Source: Cellulomonas flavigena DSM 20109
GTDB taxonomy: Bacteria; Actinomycetota; Actinomycetes; Actinomycetales; Cellulomonadaceae
DNA length: 64,000 bases
NCBI RefSeq assembly: GCF_000092865.1
Contig: NC_014151.1
Coordinates: forward strand, 1-64,000
Direction of reading: 5' to 3'
The translations under genes and the position numbers were made by a program. Below the pieces are notes generated by a model. The model was given only the letters and a program-made list of their open reading frames with translations, was not told where the DNA came from and searched no databases. Positions 16,323-27,150 of this stretch are shown here, in pieces. Within the stretch, counting starts at the first letter, position 1, and every line of letters begins with the position of its first letter.

Positions 16323-16526
16323 ATGGCCACCGGCACCGTGAAGTGGTTCAACGCCGAGAAGGGGTTCGGCTTCATCGCCCCCTCCGACGGCTCCGCCGAC
16401 GTGTTCGCGCACTACAGCGCGATCGCCTCGTCCGGGTTCCGCACGCTCGAGGAGAACCAGCAGGTCGAGTTCGAGGTCACGCAGGGCCCCAAGGGCCTGC
16501 AGGCGTCGGACATCCGCCCGCTCTGA
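16323..16526 (+). CDS. Cold-shock protein CspA family
   Basis: A single cold-shock domain that binds single-stranded nucleic acid and acts as an RNA chaperone. It is 67 residues, the standard size, beginning [18 protein letters not shown] with RNP1 (KGFGFI) and RNP2 (DVFAHY). ATG 16323 follows AAAGAAG. The frame is open for 500 bases upstream (see the leader entry), but the family start is clearly this ATG. The long leader is typical of cold-induced genes and suggests post-transcriptional control. A strong terminator follows at 16604. Confidence 0.95.
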   Translation: MATGTVKWFNAEKGFGFIAPSDGSADVFAHYSAIASSGFRTLEENQQVEFEVTQGPKGLQASDIRPL

Positions 16527-16603
16527 CCTGAGCCTCCCGCTCCGTCAGGAGCGCACGCTCCACCGAGCGCGCCCGTCCGGGCAGCGGCTCGCCACGAGCA
16601 CCC

Positions 16604-16636
16604 GAGGGCCGCGCAGCGTCACGCTGCGCGGCCCTC
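16604..16636. terminator. Bidirectional terminator, cspA / 16699 gene
   Basis: A near-perfect palindrome: GAGGGCCGCGCAGCGT (16604-16619) and its exact reverse complement (16621-16636), with one base between. It lies between the convergent cspA and the minus-strand gene ending at 16699. Confidence 0.85.
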
Positions 16637-16638
16637 GT

Positions 16639-16674
16639 CGTGTCCGCAGCCGTGTCCGCAGCCGTGTCCGCAGC
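16639..16674. repeat. Three tandem 12-bp repeats
   Basis: Three exact copies of CGTGTCCGCAGC stand directly next to the palindrome at 16604-16636, in the gap between convergent genes. On the minus strand one frame would read repeated CGHG, but that frame is a shadow of the 16699-17259 gene. Confidence 0.8.
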
Positions 16675-16698
16675 CGGCTCCGCCCCCGTCGGCCGCCG

Positions 16699-17259
16699 TC
16701 AGCGGCCCGTCGTCCGCCGTGCGCGCTGCAGGATGCCCGCCAGCACCTCCTCGGCGTACACGGGCACGGGCTCGTCGGTGACCAGGCCGTCCTCGAGCGT
16801 CGCCCACTGCCAGTGCGGGTGGACGTGCGCCGTGGTCCCGTCCTCGTCGAGCCGCAGGTCCAGCAGGACGGCGTACCGGTAGCCGAACCGTTGCTGGATG
16901 GCCCGTGCCACCGCGAGCTGCGGCGTCCCGGGGTCCGCGGCGTCCGTGGTGAGCTCGACCAGCAGCAGGTTGTGCTCCGGGCCGAGGCGCCCGCGCTGGT
17001 GGACGATGAGGTGCGGCGGTCGCGACGTGGCCCCGTCGAGCCGCACGGAGGCCTCCAGCACCATGCCGGACCGGTCGTAGTCCACGTCGACGTCCCACGA
17101 CCTCTCGACGCACCCCCGCAGGGCCCACCCGAGGTGCGACGAGATCGTCCGCTCGGAGGGTCGGCTCGTCCCCGCCGACGGCGCGAACAACGTCCACTCG
17201 TCGACGAGCGTCGTGGTCAGCGAGATGCGCACCCGGGCCTGCAGGTCGGCGAGAAGCAT
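16699..17259 (-). CDS. Uncharacterised protein, possible PD-(D/E)XK nuclease-like fold
   Basis: A 186-residue soluble protein, starting MLLADLQARVRISLTTTLVDEW. I do not recognise a named family. The middle, HLIVHQRGRLGPEHNLLLVE, resembles the core of PD-(D/E)XK nuclease-like proteins (IVHRRG....NLLVIElK). The second acidic position is present (VEL), but the usual Lys is Thr and the first Asp is not obvious, so activity is doubtful. It is convergent with cspA and shares the terminator at 16604. Function unknown; the nuclease idea is inference only. Confidence 0.75.
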   Translation of the reverse strand: MLLADLQARVRISLTTTLVDEWTLFAPSAGTSRPSERTISSHLGWALRGCVERSWDVDVDYDRSGMVLEASVRLDGATSRPPHLIVHQRGRLGPEHNLLLVELTTDAADPGTPQLAVARAIQQRFGYRYAVLLDLRLDEDGTTAHVHPHWQWATLEDGLVTDEPVPVYAEEVLAGILQRARRTTGR

Positions 17260-17311
17260 GGCCGGACGTTACTCCCGCTTGACCTGCCACGCCCAGGACC
17301 TCCGGGAACCG

Positions 17312-18001
17312 TCACGCGATCCCGAGCTGCTCCTTCACGGGCTCCAGGCCCTCGATCGTCACGTCGATCCGCAGGTCGTCCCGTCGCGCGTCCCAGTCGG
17401 CGCGGTCCAGCACGAAGAGCTGGCTGTCGACCGGCCCGCCCTCGCGTGCCTGGTGCAGCACGCCGTTCTCGCGGTAGCCGATCTTGCGGCTGACGCCGGC
17501 CGAGCCCGGGTTGTCGGTGAACGCCGAGCTGGTCGCGTGCCGTGCGCCGAAGCCCTCGAAGAGCAGGTGCAGGACCATCAGGCGCATCCGCGTGCCGATG
17601 CCGCCGTGCTGGTAGCGCAGGCCGAGCCACGAGCCGGTCTCCACCGTCCGCGTGACCGGGAAGTCCTTGGCGTAGAAGCCCTGCGTGCCCATCGGCTCGC
17701 CGTCGCGCACCACCGCGAGCTCGATCGCCCAGTCGGCCGGCGTCGTGCGCTGCCGCAGGCCCCACTGGTACGTCATGACGCTGCGGGCGACCTGCGTGGG
17801 CGTGCCGCGCGTCCAGGGCACCAGGAAGGGCATGTAGTCCTCGCGGTGCACCCCCTGCGCCGCGACCCGGGCCAGGTCGAGCAGCATGCGGTCGTCCGGG
17901 GCGCGCAGCTCGAGGTCCCCGCTGACGACCCGCAGTCCCGTCAGGGGCCAGATCTCGACGTCGGTCAGCTCGGCCGTCGGTGCGCGGGGTGTGTCGCTCA
18001 T
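17312..18001 (-). CDS. GNAT-family N-acetyltransferase
   Basis: A 229-residue protein of the GCN5-related (RimJ/RimL-like) acetyltransferase type, transferring an acetyl group from acetyl-CoA to an amine. The acetyl-CoA pocket is LGLRYQHGGIGTRMRLMVL, followed by AFTDNPGSAGVSRKIGYREN, the typical motif B region. The substrate is unknown. The start is taken at ATG 18001 (MSDTPRAPTAEL); the frame is open further upstream only through the terminator region of the cellulase gene. Confidence 0.88.
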   Translation of the reverse strand: MSDTPRAPTAELTDVEIWPLTGLRVVSGDLELRAPDDRMLLDLARVAAQGVHREDYMPFLVPWTRGTPTQVARSVMTYQWGLRQRTTPADWAIELAVVRDGEPMGTQGFYAKDFPVTRTVETGSWLGLRYQHGGIGTRMRLMVLHLLFEGFGARHATSSAFTDNPGSAGVSRKIGYRENGVLHQAREGGPVDSQLFVLDRADWDARRDDLRIDVTIEGLEPVKEQLGIA

Positions 18002-18174
18002 CCCGGAAGCGTCGTGGTCGGGGCGGGTCCGGTCAACCGGAAACGGCGCCGGGTGCGCGCAGGGACGCGACGGGGGCGCCGCACGCAACGCGCGACGCCC
18101 CCGTGCGGCGTCCGACTGCCCCCGCGTCGGACGCCCCGGGCTGGTGGAACGGGCCACCCGCCCGGTGGTGGATC

Positions 18175-18217
18175 GGTCCCGGTCCGGCGACGTCGGGGGT
18201 CGAGCCGGACCGGGACC
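18175..18217 (-). terminator. Terminator hairpin after the GH9 cellulase gene
   Basis: A 14-bp perfect stem (GGTCCCGGTCCGGC at 18175-18188, reverse complement at 18204-18217) lies 8 bases past the stop of the cellulase gene. Two further G+C hairpins follow: stems 18107-18115/18127-18135 and 18070-18078/18096-18104. Confidence 0.8.
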
Positions 18218-18225
18218 CGTCTGTG

Positions 18226-22330
<4,105 letters not shown>

Positions 22331-22511
22331 GTGCCACTCCCGAGCTGTCTGGTGTGTCGGCTGGTGTGCTGGTGGGGTGATCGTGACGTCCTGACCTGAC
22401 ACTCTGCCACTGTCCGCCGCGACGCGCCCGGTGCACGGCGGTGGTTCGCCCGCGGCGAATCCCCCGTCCGTCGCAGGGCACCCGAACGGCCGCGGGTGCC
22501 AGACTGGCCCC

Positions 22512-23051
22512 ATGTTCGCGACCATCCACACGTCCGCCGGTGACATCCGGGTCGAGCTCTTCGAGAACCACGCGCCGCGCACCGTCGAGAACTTCGTCGG
22601 CCTCGCGCAGGGCACCAAGGAGTGGACCGACCCGTCCACCGGCGCGCCCCGCACCGACCCCCTGTACAAGGACGTGGTCTTCCACCGCGTCATCCCCGAC
22701 TTCATGATCCAGGGCGGCGACCCGCTCGGGAACGGCCGCGGGGGACCGGGGTACAACTTCGACGACGAGATCCACCCCGAGCTCACGTTCTCGGAGCCCT
22801 ACCTGCTGGCGATGGCCAACGCGGGCAAGCGCCTCGACCCCGTGACGGGCCGCGTCGGCGGCACCAACGGCTCGCAGTTCTTCATCTCGGTGGCCGCCAC
22901 CACGTGGCTCAACGGCAAGCACACGATCTTCGGCAAGGTCGTGGACGACGAGAGCCGCAAGGTCGTCGACGCGATCGCGACGACGCCCACGCGGCCCGGC
23001 GACCGCCCGGTGCAGGACGTGACGATCACGTCCGTCACGGTGGAGGCCTGA
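22512..23051 (+). CDS. Cyclophilin-type peptidyl-prolyl cis-trans isomerase
   Basis: Catalyses cis-trans isomerisation of peptidyl-prolyl bonds during protein folding. The 179-residue product is one cyclophilin domain: VFHRVIPDFMIQGGDP with the catalytic Arg, NGSQFFIS, and WLNGKHTIFGKVV. It has no signal peptide and is cytoplasmic. ATG 22512 begins at the family start (MFATIHTSAGDI); the frame is open further upstream without homology. The gene end carries the ribosome binding site of the rhomboid gene. Confidence 0.94.
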   Translation: MFATIHTSAGDIRVELFENHAPRTVENFVGLAQGTKEWTDPSTGAPRTDPLYKDVVFHRVIPDFMIQGGDPLGNGRGGPGYNFDDEIHPELTFSEPYLLAMANAGKRLDPVTGRVGGTNGSQFFISVAATTWLNGKHTIFGKVVDDESRKVVDAIATTPTRPGDRPVQDVTITSVTVEA

Positions 23052-23052
23052 C

Positions 23053-23943
23053 ATCAGCAGCTTCGGTGCGCCGGGCGGTCCCGTCGCGGGCCCGCCCGGC
23101 GCTCCCGGCGGTGGCACCGGGGAGCCGCCCGTCTGTCCGCGCCACCCGGACCGGATCGCGTACGTCCGCTGCCAGCGCTGCGGTCGGCCGGCCTGCCCGG
23201 ACTGCCAGCGGCCCGCTGCCGTCGGCGTGCACTGCGTCGACTGCGTCGCCGAGGCCGCGCGCACGTCCCGGGAGGGCCGCACCGTCTTCGGCGGGCGGGT
23301 ACGTGATGGGCGACCGATCGTCACCCTGACGATCATCGGCCTGTGCGTCGCGTCCTACGTGCTGCAGCTCGCGGTGCCCGGGTGGACCTCACGCTGGGCG
23401 TTCAGCCCCGTCGCCGGGGCGTTCGAGCCCTGGCGCTTCCTCACCGCGGCGTTCCTGCACTCCACGGGCGTGTTCCACATCCTGTTCAACATGGTCGCGC
23501 TGTGGATGGTCGGCCCGTCCCTCGAGCAGACCCTCGGACGGGCGCGCTTCGCGACGCTGTACCTGGTGAGCGCGCTCGGTGGGTCGGTCGGGGCGGTGCT
23601 CCTGGCGCCGGCGACGGGCTCGTGGCTCACGCCGATCGTCGGTGCCTCGGGCGCCGTGTTCGGCATGTTCGGCGCAGTGCTCGTCGTGCTGCGGCGCATG
23701 GGCCGCGACGCGGGCCCGATCATCGGCATCCTCGTGCTCAACGGCGTCCTGGGCTTCGTGCTGCCCAACATCGCGTGGCAGGCGCACCTGGGCGGCCTGG
23801 TGACGGGAGCGTTGCTCGGTGCCGCCTACGCGTACGCCCCGCGGGAGCGACGGGCAGCCGTCGGCTGGGTCGCGCCCGCGACGCTGGTCAGCGTCCTGGT
23901 CGTCGTCACGTGGGTGATGTACGGGGCCAACGGCCTGGTCTGA
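23053..23943 (+). CDS. Rhomboid-family intramembrane serine protease, apparent ATC start
   Basis: A 296-residue membrane protein: N-terminal Gly/Pro-rich segment, a Cys-rich zinc-ribbon-like domain (VRCQRCGRPACPDCQRPA, then HCVDC), and six or seven membrane helices of the rhomboid fold with HILFNMVALWMVG, active-site GASGAVFG and the C-terminal His (QAHLGG). The first ATG, GTG or TTG in frame is GTG 23227, which would cut the zinc domain in half. ATC 23053 stands 6 bases after a strong GGTGGAGG and gives ISSFGAPGG as N terminus, so I place the start there. Confidence 0.85.
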   Translation: MSSFGAPGGPVAGPPGAPGGGTGEPPVCPRHPDRIAYVRCQRCGRPACPDCQRPAAVGVHCVDCVAEAARTSREGRTVFGGRVRDGRPIVTLTIIGLCVASYVLQLAVPGWTSRWAFSPVAGAFEPWRFLTAAFLHSTGVFHILFNMVALWMVGPSLEQTLGRARFATLYLVSALGGSVGAVLLAPATGSWLTPIVGASGAVFGMFGAVLVVLRRMGRDAGPIIGILVLNGVLGFVLPNIAWQAHLGGLVTGALLGAAYAYAPRERRAAVGWVAPATLVSVLVVVTWVMYGANGLV

Positions 23944-24031
23944 CGGCCGCGCTCGACGTCCGTGCGTCCGTACCGGTCGCTGCCCGGTCTGCGCGACCGG
24001 GGAGACGTCCTCAGGGTTGCTCACACCTGGG

Positions 24032-24104
24032 GAACTACACCGGTGTAGTTCTCCACAGGTGTGGGTGAGGCCTGTGGACGACGAGCGGTCGACCTTGTGG
24101 ACGT
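24032..24104. promoter_or_regulatory. Palindrome with DnaA-box-like motifs between convergent genes
   Basis: A perfect 20-bp palindrome, GAACTACACCGGTGTAGTTC (24032-24051), lies inside a larger imperfect inverted repeat (CACACCTG...CAGGTGTG). It overlaps TTCTCCACA (24049-24057, 8 of 9 to a DnaA box) and is followed by TGTGGACGA (24073-24081, 8 of 9 on the reverse strand) and TGTGGACGT (24096-24104, 7 of 9). The flanking genes are convergent, so this is not an obvious promoter; a DnaA-binding or repressor site is possible. Confidence 0.5.
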
Positions 24105-24105
24105 A

Positions 24106-24130
24106 GCTGTGGGCACCGCGTGCCCACAGC
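24106..24130. terminator. Hairpin between rhomboid gene and crgA
   Basis: An 11-bp perfect stem (GCTGTGGGCAC at 24106-24116; GTGCCCACAGC at 24120-24130) with a 3-nt loop, 17 bases past the crgA stop and between convergent genes, so probably a shared terminator. Its arms also contain degenerate DnaA-box-like 9-mers. Confidence 0.65.
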
Positions 24131-24147
24131 CGGTGCACCGGGTGGCG

Positions 24148-24399
24148 TCAGCGCCAGCGGGTGAGCATCCCGAAGCCGACGATGATGATCGAGAAGCCGA
24201 CCGCGAGGTTCCACTGGCCGATGCCGGGCACGGGGAGCGCGGCACCGCTGGACAGGTACGTGACGACCAGCGACACCAGGCCCAGGATCATCAGGCCCAG
24301 GGACAGCGGCAGGTACCAGCGCGGGAGCGGCTTCGGCGCGGACGCCTTGACGGGCGGCGGGGTGTACGTCGCCTTCTTGCGCGACTTCGACTCGGGCAC
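24148..24399 (-). CDS. crgA: Cell division protein CrgA
   Basis: Small septum-associated membrane protein that, in mycobacteria and streptomycetes, helps position FtsZ and recruit PBPs. The 83-residue product starts at GTG 24399 after AGGAG, reading MPESKSRKKATYTPPP, the family N terminus. Two membrane helices follow (WYLPLSLGLMILGLVSLVV and LAVGFSIIIVGFGML), with the conserved GIGQWN between them. Its place next to the DUF881/sortase/pkn cluster is conserved. Confidence 0.95.
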   Translation of the reverse strand: MPESKSRKKATYTPPPVKASAPKPLPRWYLPLSLGLMILGLVSLVVTYLSSGAALPVPGIGQWNLAVGFSIIIVGFGMLTRWR

Positions 24400-24593
24400 T
24401 GGGGTGGCTCCTGTCTGCAACGGTGCGGTGAGCAGGCGGGGCATCGTCGTCACCGGGGCCCGCAGGGACGGTGGGCCGTCCGGGTGCCCGGGGTGCCGAC
24501 GTCCTGCGGACCGGTGTCGGCATGCGCCGAACGTGACCTAGCGTAGTGCCGTCGTCCCGCAACCCGTGCGGGTCCTGCGCGGAAGGAGGCGGT

Positions 24594-25436
24594 ATGACGC
24601 CGACCGCCGACGTCCGCGCGCCTCGCACGCGACGCCGGGGCCTGGGAAGGGGCGCGGTCTCCGTCGGTCTCGTGCTGGGCCTGTCCGGGCTGATGTTCAC
24701 GGTGAACGCGCGCAGCAGCGCCGGCACCGACGACCGCCACCCGCAGGACCTGCGCGAGCTCACCCAGAAGCAGTCGGCCACCGTGGAACGCCTCTCGTCC
24801 GAGGTCGACCTGCTGCGCGCGGAGGTCGAGCAGCTCACCGCCGAGCAGAACGCGCTCGCCGGACGGCCTGCGGTGCAGCCGCGCGCCGGCGACGTCGTCG
24901 CGAGCGGCTCGGTGCCCGTGAGCGGGCGCGGGCTGACCGTCACGATGGACGACGCGCCCGTCGACGCCCGCCGCGAGGCCCTCAGCCCCGACCTGCTCGT
25001 CGTCCACCAGCAGGACATCCAGGCCGTGATGAACGCCCTGTGGGCCGGCGGAGCCGAGGCGATGGGCCTCATGGACCAGCGTGTCGTGTCGACGACGGGA
25101 GTGCAGTGCCAGGGCAACGTCCTGCGGCTGCACGGCCGCATGTACTCGCCGCCGTTCGTCATCTCGGTCGTCGGGGACCCCGAGCGCCTGCGCGCCGCCC
25201 TCGACGCCGACGGCGCCGTGAGCGTGTACGTCCGCGACGCGGGTGACCTGGGCCTGGGCTGGGACGTCCAGGACCGAGACACGGTCGACCTGCCCGCGTA
25301 CTCCGGCGCCACGGAGCTGACCTGGGCGCGCGTGCCGGACGACGTCGAGGTGCTGCCCGGCTACCCCGCCACCGAGCCCGCCGACGCAGCCCCACCCGTG
25401 GCCGCCGCCCCGGCTGCCGAGGGAGGGCTCCTGTGA
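24594..25436 (+). CDS. DUF881 family protein
   Basis: A 280-residue membrane-anchored protein: basic N terminus, one membrane helix (about residues 20-40), a coiled coil (QKQSATVERLSSEVDLLRAE), and an extracytoplasmic DUF881 domain (GRGLTVTMDDAP, VVHQQDIQAVMNALWAGGAEA, PPFVISVVGDP). The Pro/Ala tail is variable. The function is unknown, but such genes lie in division/cell-wall clusters of Actinobacteria. ATG 24594 follows GAAGGAGG. The stop overlaps the sortase start (GTGA), so both are one operon. Confidence 0.9.
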   Translation: MTPTADVRAPRTRRRGLGRGAVSVGLVLGLSGLMFTVNARSSAGTDDRHPQDLRELTQKQSATVERLSSEVDLLRAEVEQLTAEQNALAGRPAVQPRAGDVVASGSVPVSGRGLTVTMDDAPVDARREALSPDLLVVHQQDIQAVMNALWAGGAEAMGLMDQRVVSTTGVQCQGNVLRLHGRMYSPPFVISVVGDPERLRAALDADGAVSVYVRDAGDLGLGWDVQDRDTVDLPAYSGATELTWARVPDDVEVLPGYPATEPADAAPPVAAAPAAEGGLL

Positions 25437-26239
25437 GCGCGACGAGCGTGCGCCCGCCCGCGCACGCCCGCACCCCCCGCGCGGCCGGCGGGGCGTCGTT
25501 CGTCTACGGCCTCGTCGGGGTGGTGGGCGAGCTGCTCATCACCGTCGGCGTGCTGCTCCTCGGCTTCCTGGTGTGGCAGCTGTGGTGGACCGACGTCGAG
25601 GGCAACGCCGCGCAGGCCGAGATCGTGCGCGAGATGAACTACACGCCTCCGCCCCCGGCCGACGACGGCGGGATCCGGATCGCCGAGCCCCGCCGCGACG
25701 AGCCGCCCGTCCCGGACGAGCCGGGCCACGCCGAGCAGATCGCGCAGTTCGTCACACCCCGGTGGGCCGGCGAGCAGCTGCGCCCCATCTCGCAGGGCAC
25801 CGACCGCCCGACCGTGCTCGACGTGCTCGGCATCGGCCACTACGAGGGCACGGCGATGCCGGGCGGCCTCGGGAACTTCGCCCTCGCGGGCCACCGCGTG
25901 ACCTTCGGGAAGCCGTTCAACCGCATCGAGGAGCTGCAGATCGGCGACGCGCTGGTCGTGCGCACCAAGGACACCTGGTACGTCTACAAGGCGACGGCGA
26001 CGGAGGTCGTGCTGCCGCGCGACGTGCGGGTCATCTGGCCGGTGCCCAACCAGGAGGGCGTCGAGCCCACCGAGCGCTACATCACGCTGACGACCTGCCA
26101 CCCGATGTTCTCCGCACGCGAGCGGTACGTCGTGCACGGCGTGCTCGACTACTGGGCGCCCACCGCGGACGGCGTCCCCGCCGAGCTCGCCGAGATGGTC
26201 GAGTCCGGGCAGCTCGACCTGTCGGGCGGCACCGCGTGA
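25433..26239 (+). CDS. Class E sortase
   Basis: Membrane-bound transpeptidase that anchors surface proteins to peptidoglycan; class E enzymes usually prefer LAxTG. The 268-residue product has an N-terminal membrane helix (about 25-50), a linker, and the sortase domain with catalytic His in NFALAGHRVTFGKPF, catalytic Cys in LTTCHPMFSARERY, and the following Arg. GTG 25433 overlaps the DUF881 stop. It differs from the pilus-type sortase at 53 kb and is probably the housekeeping enzyme. Confidence 0.92.
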   Translation: MSATSVRPPAHARTPRAAGGASFVYGLVGVVGELLITVGVLLLGFLVWQLWWTDVEGNAAQAEIVREMNYTPPPPADDGGIRIAEPRRDEPPVPDEPGHAEQIAQFVTPRWAGEQLRPISQGTDRPTVLDVLGIGHYEGTAMPGGLGNFALAGHRVTFGKPFNRIEELQIGDALVVRTKDTWYVYKATATEVVLPRDVRVIWPVPNQEGVEPTERYITLTTCHPMFSARERYVVHGVLDYWAPTADGVPAELAEMVESGQLDLSGGTA

Positions 26240-26282
26240 CCGGCAGGCGGGACCGGGCTGGGCGACGGGACACGGGAGGCTC

Positions 26283-26447
26283 ATGATGTACGGATGGTTG
26301 TGGCGGCACCTGCCGGGCCCGGTGATCGTGCGCGTGCTCCTCGCGGCCGTGCTCGCCGCCGGGGTGCTGGCGGCGTGCTTCCTCTGGGTGTACCCGGCGA
26401 TCGCGCCGTACATGCCGTTCAACGAGACCACGGTGGGTGAGGGATGA
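26283..26447 (+). CDS. Small membrane protein between sortase and pabA
   Basis: A 54-residue protein (ATG 26283 or 26286; MMYGWLWRHLPGPVIVRVLL) with one strong membrane helix (about 15-40) and a short polar tail. Its TGA overlaps the ATG of pabA (ATGA), so it is translated as part of this operon. Such mini-proteins are present at this place in related Actinobacteria; the function is unknown. Confidence 0.8.
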   Translation: MMYGWLWRHLPGPVIVRVLLAAVLAAGVLAACFLWVYPAIAPYMPFNETTVGEG

Positions 26448-27067
26448 CGCGGATCCTCGTCGTCGACAACTACGACTCGTTCGTCTACACGATCGTCGGC
26501 TACCTCGACCAGCTCGGCGCGAAGACCGAGGTCGTGCGCAACGACGCCGTGCCGCCCGCCGCCGAGCGCGCCGGGTACGACGGTGTGCTGATCTCGCCCG
26601 GGCCCGGCACACCGTCCGACGCGGGCCAGAGCATGCAGGTCATCCGCGACTGCGCCGCCGCCGGCACCCCCATGCTCGGGGTCTGCCTGGGGCACCAGGC
26701 GCTCGGCGAGGTCTTCGGCGGCACCGTGACGCACGCGCCGGAGCTCATGCACGGCAAGACCAGCCCGGTCGAGCACGGCGGGCAGGGCGTGCTGGCCGGC
26801 CTGCCGTCGCCGTTCACCGCGACGCGCTACCACTCGCTCGCCGTCGTCGACGGCACGTTCTCCGACGAGCTCGAGGTCACCGCGCGCACCAACGGCATCG
26901 TCATGGGCCTGCAGCACCGCGAGCTGCCGCTGCACGGCGTGCAGTTCCACCCCGAGTCCGTGCTCACCGAGGGCGGTCACCGCCTGCTCGCCAACTGGCT
27001 GCAGGTGTGCGGCGCGGCGGACGCCGTCGAGCGCTCGCAGGGGCTGCACCCGCTCGTGCGGCTCTGA
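26444..27067 (+). CDS. Glutamine amidotransferase, anthranilate/aminodeoxychorismate synthase component II
   Basis: Class I glutamine amidotransferase subunit that supplies ammonia to chorismate-using synthases for tryptophan or folate. The 207-residue product starts MTRILVVDNYDSFVYTIVGY and has GVCLGHQALGE with the nucleophilic Cys, and HGVQFHPESV with the His and Glu of the triad. Sequence alone does not separate TrpG from PabA. In Actinobacteria the copy next to pknB is usually called pabA/trpG. ATG overlaps the stop of the small membrane protein. Confidence 0.93.
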   Translation: MTRILVVDNYDSFVYTIVGYLDQLGAKTEVVRNDAVPPAAERAGYDGVLISPGPGTPSDAGQSMQVIRDCAAAGTPMLGVCLGHQALGEVFGGTVTHAPELMHGKTSPVEHGGQGVLAGLPSPFTATRYHSLAVVDGTFSDELEVTARTNGIVMGLQHRELPLHGVQFHPESVLTEGGHRLLANWLQVCGAADAVERSQGLHPLVRL

Positions 27068-27105
27068 CGCGCGGGCCCGGCGCGGGCCTCGTCCCTGGAA
27101 CGCAG

Positions 27106-27134
27106 AACGCCCCCGGCTGTCGGCCGGGGGCGTT
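27106..27134. terminator. Bidirectional terminator, pabA / pknB
   Basis: A 12-bp perfect stem (AACGCCCCCGGC at 27106-27117; GCCGGGGGCGTT at 27123-27134) with a 5-nt loop, between the convergent amidotransferase and kinase genes. Confidence 0.88.
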
Positions 27135-27150
27135 CGTGCGCGTCGAGGCG

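Noticed and set aside
16619..17290. Minus-strand frame ending in CGHGCGHGCGH, like a metal-binding tail
   Set aside because: The tail comes from the 12-bp repeats and the rest is a shadow of the 16699-17259 gene; no independent support.
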